The notes under the pieces were generated by a model. That model saw nothing but the letters and a program-made list of their open reading frames with translations. It was not told the origin of the DNA and searched no databases. Positions 53,760 to 63,309 of a stretch of DNA of 64,000 nt are shown one piece after another. How positions within the stretch are numbered: the stretch's first letter is position 1; each line of letters begins with the position of its first letter. The position numbers and the translations under genes were made by a program. The stretch is from Charina bottae (Eukaryota > Chordata > Lepidosauria > Squamata > Charinaidae). The stretch spans positions 9,690,501-9,754,500 of the forward strand of contig JALMGJ010000006.1 in assembly GCA_023362775.1 (NCBI GenBank), written 5' to 3'.

Positions 53760-54092
53760 TTTGTGCTTCAAGTCTCAGTCTTGACTCCTGGGTCTGCCTG
53801 GAGAAGTCCCTGCAGTGTTCTTGGCAGCATTTTCTTTCACACACACACACACACACACGCCTCCAGCCTTCTACTGGACTTATTTAGACCTTTGTTTGAT
53901 TTATAATATTGCCCAAACAGTGTGTGTGTGTGTGTGTAGATATGTGTGACTGTTTGCCCTTGCATTCTTCCTAGGGCTGAGAGACAGGGACTGGCCCAAG
54001 GTCACCCAGATGGCTTTAGTGCCCAAGGCAGGGCTAGAACTCATGGATTCCTGGTTTCTAGACCAGCACCTTCACCACTAGACCAAACTGGC
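53760..54092 (-). mobile_element. CORE/MIR-like SINE interrupted by (CA)n/(TG)n
   Basis: 3' part GTCTTGACTCCTGGGTCTGC and core GGACTGGCCCAAGGTCACCC are separated by a (CA)n run at 53838-53858 and unrelated sequence; head CTAGACCAAACTGGC complement at 54078-54092. Confidence 0.7.
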
Positions 54093-54106
54093 TGTCAATA
54101 CATGAC

Positions 54107-54291
54107 CACGTCCCTGCAGTTTTCTTGGCAGCATTTTCTTAAGTGGTTTGCTTTTGTTGTCTTCTTCTTAGGGCTGAGAGAGGGACTGGCCCAAAGTCAC
54201 CCAGATGGCTTTGTGCCTAAGGCAGGATTACAATTGGTGGTTTCTCAGTTTCCAGCTCAGTGTCTTTAACCCCTATCCCAAACTGGCTCTC
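54107..54291 (-). mobile_element. CORE/MIR-like SINE
   Basis: GTCCCTGCAGTTTTCTTGGC, GGGACTGGCCCAAAGTCACC and the CCCAAACTGGCTCTC end. Confidence 0.72.
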
Positions 54292-54299
54292 AGTTCAAT

Positions 54300-55195
54300 A
54301 TCACTTCATCTTATATTTACACAGAGAAGTCCTGGAATTCTAACATAGCCTGTAATGCCCTGTTCCTATGGCACAACTGCTGATGTAACTGCTGTTTTCC
54401 TGTTTTTCCAAGCACTAAGAATCCGGTAAGATGCAGCCAGAATAGGGAGGCTCAAATGTAACCCAGAGAAATCCAATTTACAAAATCCTGTTGCACATCC
54501 AAATGACATGACCTAGGGTGCTTTTTTTCTCCCCTATACGTATCTTCACATCGATGCATCAGGGACAATGTTTCATTGCATCTTCATCGTTCTGGCAATC
54601 TGAAAAGCTTGCCCAGTCTGGCGACCTTTGATGTGACCTCCAAAAGGCATGGCCTTAATCCACCTGGCTAACTGGGAGCTTATGGGCCATGGTTTCTCGA
54701 CTCAGCAAGTGAGCTACCAGATTGCTGAGAGGGAATGAGCCATGCTTGGCCTGGTGCCTGGAGTCCCGCCTGTCAAAACGATGACCAACACCCAGTGTGT
54801 CCTTCAAGTCGAGCTCGTAACCCAGTGACCTAGAAACCCCAGCGTAAATGAGAAGAGGACACACAGTTGACCAGAGTTGGCAGACCCAAGGAGAGAAGAC
54901 GGCCAAAGACGTGGGAGGGGGAAGAATATGTTGCACCGCCGAATGTCTGGATTAGTTTCCCTTTCATCTCATTCCGCCCTTCCCTCTCTGTGTCCTTGAA
55001 GGACATTCAAAGCTCTTTTGAATCCCTGCTTACGGCTTTCTTTCTGGCCCGTTTCTGCCACAGTTGAGGTTTTTCCCTCTTGAATTGTATTTGCGGTAAG
55101 AGAAATTCAGTTCAATTTTTCTCCTGGCTCGACCACATCTTTATCTTGGCTCTACCAGTTGGGAGTGGCCTGGGAACATCATTTAAAGGTAAATA
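54300..55195. other. No gene recognised
   Basis: Unique-looking; no repeat or coding family recognised. Confidence 0.45.
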
Positions 55196-55199
55196 CAGC

Positions 55200-55330
55200 T
55201 TTCCACCTGTGGTTAAGGTGTTGGGTTAGGAGCGAGGAAAGGCAGGTTCAAGTCCCCTCTCAGCCATGGAAGATCTTTAGATGACGTTGAGCCAGCTGCT
55301 CTCCCTCAGCACAACCTACCTCACAGAGCT
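55200..55330 (+). mobile_element. MIR-like tRNA-derived SINE fragment
   Basis: GTGGTTAAGGTGTTGGGTTA (A-box region), GGCAGGTTCAAGTCC (B box) and GAGCCAGCTGCTCTCCCTCA core-like sequence. Confidence 0.5.
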
Positions 55331-55398
55331 GAGATGTTTGCTCCATTTTTTTCCTTCTAAGGGCTCCTTAAAAATGTATGTATATGTTTTGATTAGAG

Positions 55399-56038
55399 CA
55401 GGGTGGCTCAGTGGGTAAGACGCCAGGCTTGTCGATCGGAAGATCGCAAGTTCGGAGGTTCGAATCCCTAGCCCCGCGTGACGGAGTGAGCTCCCGCACT
55501 CACCCCAGCTCTTGCCAACCTAGCAATTCGAAAGCATGCAAATGCAAGTAGATTAATAGGTACCACGTCGGTGGGTAGGTAACAGCGTTCTGCACGTGTC
55601 ATGCGGCCACATGACCGTGGAAGCATCTTTGGACAACGCTGTCTCTTTGGCTAACAAACGGAGATGAGCACCGGCCCCTAGAGTCGGACACGACTGCACA
55701 AATGTGCGGGGGAACCTTTACCTTTACCTAGGGTTTCTCAACCAGGGTTCTGTGGCACCCTAGGGTTCCAGAAGAGGTCACTAGGGGTTCCCTGGGAGAT
55801 CACAATTTATTTAAAAAAATTATTTCAAATTCGGGCAACTTCACATTAAAGAGGTAAGTTTCATTCTCTATTTTTAGCTTAAGAACACTGTGAATACATA
55901 TATACAGGCCTACCCATGAAACGAATATAATAATTTTGTATCTTCTGGCCTCTATTTGAGCCCGAATGTGCACGGGTTCCCTGAGGCCTGAAAAATATTT
56001 CAAGGGTTCCTCCAGGGTCAAAAGGTTGAGAAAGGCTG
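55399..56038. mobile_element. hAT element (TIR CAGGGTTTCTCAACC) inside the L1 fragment
   Basis: After the SINE the element reads AGGGTTTCTCAACCAGGGTT and CTGTGGCACCCTAGGGTTCC, and ends AAAAGGTTGAGAAAGGCTG. Perfect duplication GATTAGAG (55391-55398 and 56039-56046). Confidence 0.88.
55402..55728 (+). mobile_element. Sauria SINE, copy 7, inside the hAT
   Basis: GGTGGCTCAGTGGGTAAGAC head, GGTTCGAATCCC B box, GAGTCGGACACGACTGCAC tail ending CCTTTACCT. AGGG flanks both sides. Confidence 0.93.
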
Positions 56039-56663
56039 GATTAGAGAAAAGACAATATCTACGTTTATAGCTGACTGGAAACCCCTCATAGACTTTTTTG
56101 CATGAAACAGAAAAAAAATGAACTTATGATTTATGGATTTGATGATTAGATAGGATAGATTATAGAAAAAATTGAGTTATGCTGTAACCATAGAGCATGA
56201 GGTAAATTTATAATTGTACTTATAACTGCTGTAAAGAAAATCAGAAGCTACTTTTTTGTATTTTCTTTCTTTCTTTGCTTTTGCACTTTTAGCTCTTTCT
56301 TTGATCTTCTTTTTCTTGCTCTATATTAGTTTCTATTAGTTTTTTATCTTCTTTCTTAAAAGTTTTAATAAAAGTATACTTTAAAAAATGTATGTATATG
56401 TATGTACATTTTTTATACACATGCAGTAATCTGTGTTAAGCATTCAGTGCAAACACAAGTATTATACGGATACTGGAAATAAAAAAATGCCAACGTGAAG
56501 GATGAGTTTTTTTCCTTTCAGTTTGGATGCTTGTAATTTCATTGCAAGCATTTGGTAAACAAGCCTTCCACAATCTGGCGTTTCCAGACATGTCAGACTA
56601 CAATTATCATTGTCCCCAGCCAGCATTCCAACACAATTGAAGGACACCAGATGGGGAAAGTCT

Positions 56664-56765
56664 ATTGTGGGAGGTTGTGCGGATCCAGAATTGGCCTTTA
56701 CAGCCACTTACGGATCCACTGTTAAGAATTTACCCTTGGAAGACAATCTTACTCGGCTACAAGTG
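56664..56765 (+). mobile_element. LINE 3' terminus, same family as 39.28-40.01 kb
   Basis: ATTGTGGGAGGTTGTGCGGA, GGATCCACTGTTAAGAATTT and GGAAGACAATCTTACTCGGC match the nested LINE; here the end runs straight into (GAA)n. Confidence 0.85.
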
Positions 56766-56972
56766 ATGAAGAAGAAGAAGAAGAAGAAGAAGAAGAAGAA
56801 GAAGAAGAAGAAGAAGAAGAAGAAGAAGAAGAAGAAGAAGAAGAAGAGGAGGAGGAGGAGGAGGAGGAGGAGGAAGAGGAGGAGGAGGAGGAGGAGGAGG
56901 AGGAGGAAGAAGAAGAAGAAGAAGAAGAAGAAGAAGAAGAAGAAGAAGAAGAAGAAGAAGAAGAAGAAGAAG
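56766..56972. repeat. Long (GAA)n-(GGA)n-(GAA)n purine tract
   Basis: About 207 bp of uninterrupted purines: ~27 GAA, two GGA blocks, ~29 GAA, arranged almost mirror-symmetrically. Begins at the end of the LINE tail (GTGATGAAGAAG). Confidence 0.97.
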
Positions 56973-56999
56973 GATTGAAACCCATGCATGCCAGTTTGA

Positions 57000-58450
57000 A
57001 AATGGTGCATAAAGTAACTCATCCCATTTTTAATGGAATAAAACAAGGGACCAAAAGGGGTTGCATTCCCAGGGGCTGAATTTAATAAGCAAACAAAGTT
57101 CATAGCTCCTGCTTGCCATAAGCTGCCCTTCCCATTCTAAGCCACAAGCAAGCCATATTGGGGTTTAGTGCAAGGTATGAACCTCCACCATAGACAATCC
57201 AAAGCTTTGAGGCTGAACATTTTGCCTCTGAGCCATTACCCAAGTCTCATTAGCCTCTGAAATCTCACCATGCCTTGGAAGGATACCTCAGAGCATTGTG
57301 GGAAATTCAGGGGGCAGCAAGACCTGCGGAATAGGGGCTATAGAGAACCCCTGCTGACCGCCAGCAAGGGATGGTGAGCTTAGCTCAGGAAATCTCTCCA
57401 AGTTAGAGTCCCTCCTTGGGGTCCCCAAACAGCAAAGTGTTTGCAGCTACCGCGAGGGCCACTATAATGTGAAAGGGGTGGGGTTTATGGGGTTTCTGTA
57501 TTATGGATTTTAATTTTGTAAGCCGCTGATAGACAGACAGACAGACAGACAGACGTACATACGTACGTATGTATGTTCTGGGGGTCATGGGTGGCCAAGG
57601 AAATAAGAATCTCTGATCACGTAACTGCTTTGATAAGTGGAAATGCCATTTCTGCTTATTGCAGAATGATGGTCTGTTTGGTGCATTTTTCCTAGTGTGC
57701 TTTTATCATCCATGAATCAGGCCCCCTGGCCCCTTTTTTTGCAGACCTCGGAGCCCCCTGGCCAGAATTCTGAAAAACGATAAGCAGGTTCCAGCCCTTT
57801 TGAGGTAGATGTTTCATGGAAAGTACAATGCAGGCCCTAAAATAGGCCGATCTCATCTTAAAAAAGACGCCCCCACCACCACCAAAATCCCCTAAATAGA
57901 AAGCAAGCCCCTTTCCTCTACACTGTCACTCACTCACTCTACAGTCCCCAGCCCCAGCATAAACTGTGGCCAAGCTTATGTTTTGCTATGCTTAATTCAG
58001 ATATTTTGCTCCTGCAGCTGCTTGGGAAAGCAGTAATTAAAGTGGAAACACTCAAAGCAAGACGGGTCCAGCTTCTGAGCCTATTAACTAATGTAAGGTC
58101 AAAATGCTAGCATTGCTCCAGGAATACAACTGCCCGCTAAATTAAAACATAAATTGTGTTCTTCTCAAATCAAAGCTACTCCAGAGAAGGCTTAGTAAAC
58201 CAAATAGAATAAAATAGTCTGATCAAGTTGAGTTGTTTTACTACCGCTTTAATAACAGAGAGATCTCAGGATTATTCCATGGTGTGCACAGAAGACAAAG
58301 CTCTTTGCTATACTGAGGCTGCTCAGACATGTTTTCGCAGCTCAGTGAAAGATCTTGCATCAGCATTCACATGGTAGGTTAAGCCTGATTAAGGCTCACT
58401 TTGCTCGGCTTATTCACGGCTTAGCCCATCTGCAAAACCCAGCTGTAAAC
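57000..58450. other. No gene recognised
   Basis: Unique-looking, with a GACA/ACGT microsatellite at 57531-57572. 57990-58190 is compositionally complex and might be a conserved non-coding element. Confidence 0.4.
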
Positions 58451-58454
58451 TTAA

Positions 58455-58645
58455 TACTGGGAAAGGTGGAAGGAAAGAGAAGAAGAGGATGACCAGCAGC
58501 AAAGTGGATGGACTCAGTTAGGGTGGCGATGGGGCACTGTTGGAAAACTTGAAAGACCAGGTTAGGGACAGATCATCTTGGAGAAAATCCATCTATTGGT
58601 CGTTAAGAGTCGACCATGACTTGATGGCACATAATAAAAAAAACA
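58455..58645 (+). mobile_element. RTE-type LINE 3' end (BovB-related)
   Basis: GGGAAAGGTGGAAGGAAAGA, GATGACCAGCAGCAAAGTGG and GACTTGATGGCACATAAT. Confidence 0.65.
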
Positions 58646-58692
58646 GGACATCAGGAGGGTAGCAAAGACCTTTAAAAAGCAAACCCCTAGGG

Positions 58693-59042
58693 CAGGGGTC
58701 CCCAACCCCCGGGGCGCAGACCGGTACTGGTCCATGGCCTGTTAGGAACCGGGCCGCACACTTCCGTCCACGCCATCCCGTCCGCTTACCACTTCCGTCC
58801 ACGCCATCCCGAAACAATCCCTCCCCCCCCCCCCCGGTCCATGGAAAAATTGTCTTCCACGAAACCAGTACTGGTCCATGGCCTGTTAGGAACCGGGCCG
58901 CACACTTCCGTCCACGCCATCCTGTCCGCTTACCACTTCCGTCCACGCCATCCCGAAACAATCCCCCCCCCCCCCCCGGGTCCATGGAAAAATTGTCTTC
59001 CACGAAACCAGTCCCTGGTGCCAAAAAGGTTGGGGACCGCTG
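58693..59042. mobile_element. hAT-Charlie element resembling primate MER30, with internal duplication
   Basis: CAGGGGTCCCCAACCCCCGG start and GGTTGGGGACCGCTG end; GGCCTGTTAGGAACCGGGCC and AAAAATTGTCTTCCACGAAA inside. Perfect duplication CCCTAGGG (58685-58692 and 59043-59050). A 144-bp segment (from GTACTGGTCCATGGCC) is present twice, at 58724 and 58868. Confidence 0.9.
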
Positions 59043-59124
59043 CCCTAGGGCACATCTTCTTGGAAGAAACTCCTTCTGAATCCAAGAAGAATTAGTTGCC
59101 AAGGAAATTTGACTACAGCTTTCT

Positions 59125-59270
59125 TTTTTTATTTATTTGTATTTCGAATTTCGTCACCGCCCATCTCACTCACAGAGCGACTCTGGGCGGTTTACAATAA
59201 AGCTAGGATAAATACAGATTAAAGTACAATAAAATCAATATTCTTAAATAAAAATATAAATATAAAATCC
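59125..59270 (-). mobile_element. L2 LINE 3' end
   Basis: CGTCACCGCCCATCTCACTC and GCGACTCTGGGCGGTTTACA. Confidence 0.8.
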
Positions 59271-59489
59271 AAGATAGAGATGTTAAAAAGTTCTTAATTT
59301 AAATTCATTTAATTTATGCTCCCTCCCTATTCTTAGCCCTAACCACAACCCTATTTCCCCCTTAGAAATCAAAACGTATTATGAGACTATTCCAGTTATT
59401 CTACCAGCTGGGGAGCAAAACTGGTAAGTTAAAAAAAGAAAAGAATGGAACAACTACTCCAGGATTAGATTAGATGCCAATTCAGCAAG

Positions 59490-61800
59490 TGAAAGCAGCC
59501 TGCCAGAGCCTGCGCACGCGCGCGCGCACCCAAACAAAATCAGGCGCACTGGACTACTTAGGACGCCCGCTCCCACTGCAAACCAACCAATACAATTGCC
59601 AGCACCTTTTCTGTAGGTGCACAGATCAAAGCTTTTGCATCCCGCCCTTCCTCCTCTCGCCAGCCAATCCTAGACAACCTGGCTCCTAATTTGGAGCCTG
59701 CCGAGAACAGAGAAAGTAGCACTGCAGGAACGTCTGAAAGCAACCAAAGGAGGGCGGACTGGAGACCGGGGTAAGATGATGGTGGTTGGGCTGGAAACTG
59801 GGTTGAGAGGAGAAGATGGGTTTTCTGGAGCAGGAATAGGGAGAGCGATGGTCTTCTCTATCAGGCACCCTCCAGGCCCGCCGGATTGCCACTCCCACCT
59901 TCCCCCAGCCATCCCAGGATCTGGGCGTGTTGGCCGAGGACGGCGGGGGTTGTTTTCCCAACAGCTCTGGAGGGCTCCCCGTTGGCCACTGTTACAGGGT
60001 CTCAACTTTTTTGCTGACCGTCCGAATGCCACGTGGAGTGATGGTTGGGGCTGGCTATTCCAGAAACCTTTATCTCGGGTGAAAAGAGCACAGGCGGAGG
60101 GCGCGATGGTCCTTGTATCGTCTGCGCCAGGCTGGGGTGGTTCTTGTTTCTCCCGGGAACCGACCGCGTCTTTCCTTCTTTGCCGCCTTAACCCGCAGCC
60201 AGTTTTAAGAGGCATGACCTCACTCAGCTCAATCGTGCAGGAGGCTCGCCTGCGTGTTTCCGTCGGTTCCGGGCAGAAAACGCGCTCGGCACAGGTTTCC
60301 CCCAAATCCGCTCTTCTGCAGGGACCTCTCATTTCCGCGCGCTTGTGATATAACACACCGCTGCTCGCTCCAGTTTGAAACACGCCCTTCCTGACCTCCC
60401 GGGCCAGCCCTTTTCAAGGCACGTCTGCTGCCTTTCCCACGACCGTGTCGCCTTCTGATCTTACTCAGCTACCCCGGGCGCTCCCTCCGTCCCTCCCTCC
60501 CCCCCCCCAGGTGCAAAGTACCTCTCCAGTTTCTTAGCAGGGTTAACTAGGATTTTGATTAGCCCAGGCCCTTGCGTTGATCACCCGCTTTATTTGCCAC
60601 CCTAATTCACCCACACTCCGGATTGCTTCCAGCACGCAAAGGAGCGCGCCGGTCCAAAGATCCCGAATTGCGCGTTCGTTCTGACGCTTTTTGTTTTCTT
60701 CTGCAAGGGCCTCCTTGCTCTCCGCGCGAGCGTTTCAAGGGGACAGCCAGGCTGCTGCTCCTGCGCGCTTCCAGAGGCGCGCTGCCTCGGGAGCAAGCTC
60801 CGCGGCGCGCAGAGCGCTTGGATCTCCAAGTCCGGCGCTATCTCCCGCAGCTCCCCTCCTTTCTCGGGCAATTCCCAGCCTAACACGAAACGCCCGGGCG
60901 CTGCGCCTTTGGCAAGCGGGCTGGCGCGTTCAGCAAACCTTCCCGCGCCGCGGGGGGAAACCTCTTGCGCCAGCCCTCGGCGCCTCCTCCCTCCCCAGGG
61001 CGGCCCCGCCCACTGCCGCGACCCCCCTCCCCGTCAAGGTCGTCCAATGGAAAGCCGAGGGCTTCGATAGTGCTTGCAAAAAGAGAGAGAGAGAGCCGTG
61101 CCCTCGCCCGCTCGGCGATCGGCAGCGGCAGCCCCGGCTCCGGCCATTTCAGCCCCGAAGAAACGGAGCGGAGCCGAGCCGGAGAGAGGCGAGTGTACGC
61201 GATCCCGGGGGATTGGGGCGCGCGGGGGGGTCGGCTCCTAGGGGCTCCGGAGGGCTGATTCCCTTCTCCTCGGACCGGGGGAGGGGTGCGCGCTCGCCAA
61301 GCCGCCTTGGCTCCGCTTGGCTGCTTTTGCCCCGCTTCCTCCCCGTGGGGCACCCCATGGAAAGCCCAGCCACCTTCCTCCGGGAACTTCCTGAAAACTC
61401 GTGCAGAGCGGGGGCGCCTTTGCTCCCCGCCAGGCGCTTCGCCGCCTCTGCCCAGGACTTGGGGCGCATCTGCAGTAAACCTTTTGCCCCTCGGCGTATC
61501 CGCCCCAGGATCTAGCGGCAGCTTTTCCAAGCCCAGATATAAGGGCATGAAGACTCCGCCACCTGTGCCGCTTTCGCCCCCAAATGTCTTGGCAGCAGCT
61601 GCCCGTAAGACCTGCTGTCTCGGCTCCAGACCTGGTGGGCATGTTCAACGCGCCCCGTTGCTGCTTTTGCCCCTGAATGATGGCCCTGCAACAATCCATC
61701 CCCTTCCACCCCGGTTGCTAGCGGCGCTTTTCCGGTGCTTTTGTCCCCACATCATTGGGTCCAGCCACCACTGCCCCAAGAGCTCGTGAGAAGCTTTAAT
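59490..61800. promoter_or_regulatory. Large CpG-rich island, likely promoter
   Basis: Sustained G+C and CpG over ~2.3 kb, richest at 60.6-61.5 kb. CCAAT boxes at 59664-59668 and 61044-61048 on the plus strand, a (GA)n run at 61081-61094, GC boxes. Several long ORFs on both strands are composition artefacts. No recognisable protein; the gene body probably lies outside the window. Confidence 0.6.
59690..59770 (+). other. Putative 5' UTR exon with strong donor
   Basis: Downstream of the CCAAT box at 59664, the sequence runs to GACCGGG|GTAAGATG, a near-ideal splice donor (GT at 59771). The start is approximate and nothing coding is visible. Confidence 0.3.
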
Positions 61801-61999
61801 AAGCCCTGAATGCATGGCCACCATCCTGTAGCTTCTGTGGCAGCCCTTTCTCCGGGCCACCCGAGCTTTCATGTCGCGTCTTCTTTTGGTGATGGTCCAG
61901 CCTGCAGCGGTGGTTGGCCCCCCAAGCTAATCGGATTTGGAGGTGAGATCTTTGGGGCGCCTTATACAAACTCAGTTTTTCCATGGCGGAAAAAAAGTG

Positions 62000-63100
62000 G
62001 GGCGGAGAGGGAAAGGCGATTGAGAAATACGCAGGGTTGTTCATGTGCAGTGTTGCATAATTAAAAGAATGTAAGGCTTCTTGCTCCCCTGTCCCCAGGA
62101 GCATAAATAGTGAAGAAAGCCGAGTGCAGGAGAAGACGAATGCTGGGGGGGCGGGGGGGGGGGGTTTGAAGATGGAAAGGGTTCAAACTGAAGGCGTGGT
62201 GGGTGTGGGGGTGTGCCCTTTTCTCCTTTCTCCTGGCTGCTGTCACTGCTGCCATCTGCTGTAACCAGAGCAGATGCGCAGACTGTGTGTTGTAGGGGTT
62301 CTCTGGCCAGTATTGGTCAGCTCCAAACAGGGAGGAAATGTCAGCTTAATTGCAGACCTGCAAAAGGCTCATCCTGCAAGCAGTGACATTCCCAGGGGAT
62401 GAACTGGCGTGTCCCCTTCGTTACTCTCTTTGTGCTTAAACCAAAAACGTATTGCAGGGTTTTCTGCACAAGTTCCCAAAATTGGGCAGAACATTTTAGT
62501 TTGCTCCCTGCTGTCTGAATGTGCTGCGTTCGCCCAGTGTGCTAACCAGTCATTAATTGAACCGCGGTTTTCTGAAGGAACCCAGCTGCCTGGATTTGCA
62601 AACTATTCTGGACCCTAAAATAACAACGTGGTCGACTTTTGGCTACGCAAAACTTGCCAGCTGCATGTTATAGGAGCCCAGCCTAATTTTGGGAGAACCT
62701 CCTGTCTGCAGAGAGTTGCTACCTAAACTTTCCTGGGGCATTAAGCAAATTTCTCCACAGCACGGTGGTTTTCAAAAAGTAAAAGGAAGGAAACTTCTCT
62801 GTGGTTCCCCATTTGGAGTGATTGAAGTTAGATTGCCTGGTATGAACATGATGCAACATGATCCTGAAATTTTGGACAGCCATTCCCAAGACCTGCTGGG
62901 GGAATTACTCCTATAATTCTCAGCCATCATACAGCTCTAGCACATCTGAAATTATTCCCTTTGGGAGTTGTATTTTGTCATTTATCCTGAATGGCCGGAT
63001 TTAAGAACCATTTATCCTGGATGGCCAGATTTAAAAACAACAACTGTCTTGAGATGTGAAGGGTTTATTTTATTTTCTGTTGGATTTCTATCTCCCTTTT
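62000..63100. other. No gene recognised
   Basis: Flank of the CpG island; G-tract at 62142-62165. No known exon or repeat identified. Confidence 0.5.
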
Positions 63101-63108
63101 CTCTAGAG

Positions 63109-63210
63109 CAGTGTTTCTCAAACTTGGCAACTTGAAGAAGCATGGCTCGCTGTGGAATTCTGGGAGTTGAAGTCCACACATCTTCAAGTTGCCAAGGTTG
63201 AGAAACACTG
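63109..63210. mobile_element. Palindromic hAT MITE (CAGTGTTTCTCAACC), copy 10
   Basis: CAGTGTTTCTCAAACTTGGC to GCCAAGGTTGAGAAACACTG; flanks CTCTAGAG / CGCTAGAA. Confidence 0.88.
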
Positions 63211-63219
63211 CGCTAGAAG

Positions 63220-63297
63220 GTTGTTGTGGGTCTTCCGGGCTGTGTGGCCGTGTTCTGGAAGTTGTGGTTCCTAACCGTGAAAGCCTTTGACAATACG
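63220..63297. mobile_element. Compact PLE insertion (family 2)
   Basis: 78 bp: GTTGTTGTGGGTCTTCCGGG through GTGGTTCCTAAC (minus-sense arm), joined to CGTGAAAGCCTTTGACAATA (plus-sense terminus). 12-bp duplication CTGCGCTAGAAG / CTGCACTAGAAG (63208-63219 and 63298-63309, 11 of 12), overlapping the end of the adjacent hAT. Confidence 0.75.
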
Positions 63298-63309
63298 CTG
63301 CACTAGAAG

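Larger units (their letters stand above)
55387..56383 (+). mobile_element. L1-like LINE 3' fragment, host of a two-level nest
   Basis: The L1 part is 55387-55398 plus 56047-56383. The frame ends IREKTISTFIADWKPLIDFFA then stop, like an L1 ORF2 C-terminus, followed by a T/C-rich 3' UTR ending AATAAAAGTATACTT. Perfect 17-bp duplication AAAAATGTATGTATATG (55370-55386 and 56384-56400). Confidence 0.7.

Noticed and set aside
56610..57103. Poly-Lys / poly-Ser / poly-Phe frames
   Set aside because: Translation of the (GAA)n microsatellite in its several frames.
59670..60383. 237- and 190-codon open frames on opposite strands
   Set aside because: Same CpG-island effect; no domain recognised.
60691..61548. 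Long open frames on both strands (274 and 222 codons)
   Set aside because: Overlapping frames on both strands of a CpG island reflect scarcity of stop codons in GC-rich DNA. Products are Arg/Pro/Ser/Ala-rich without motifs.
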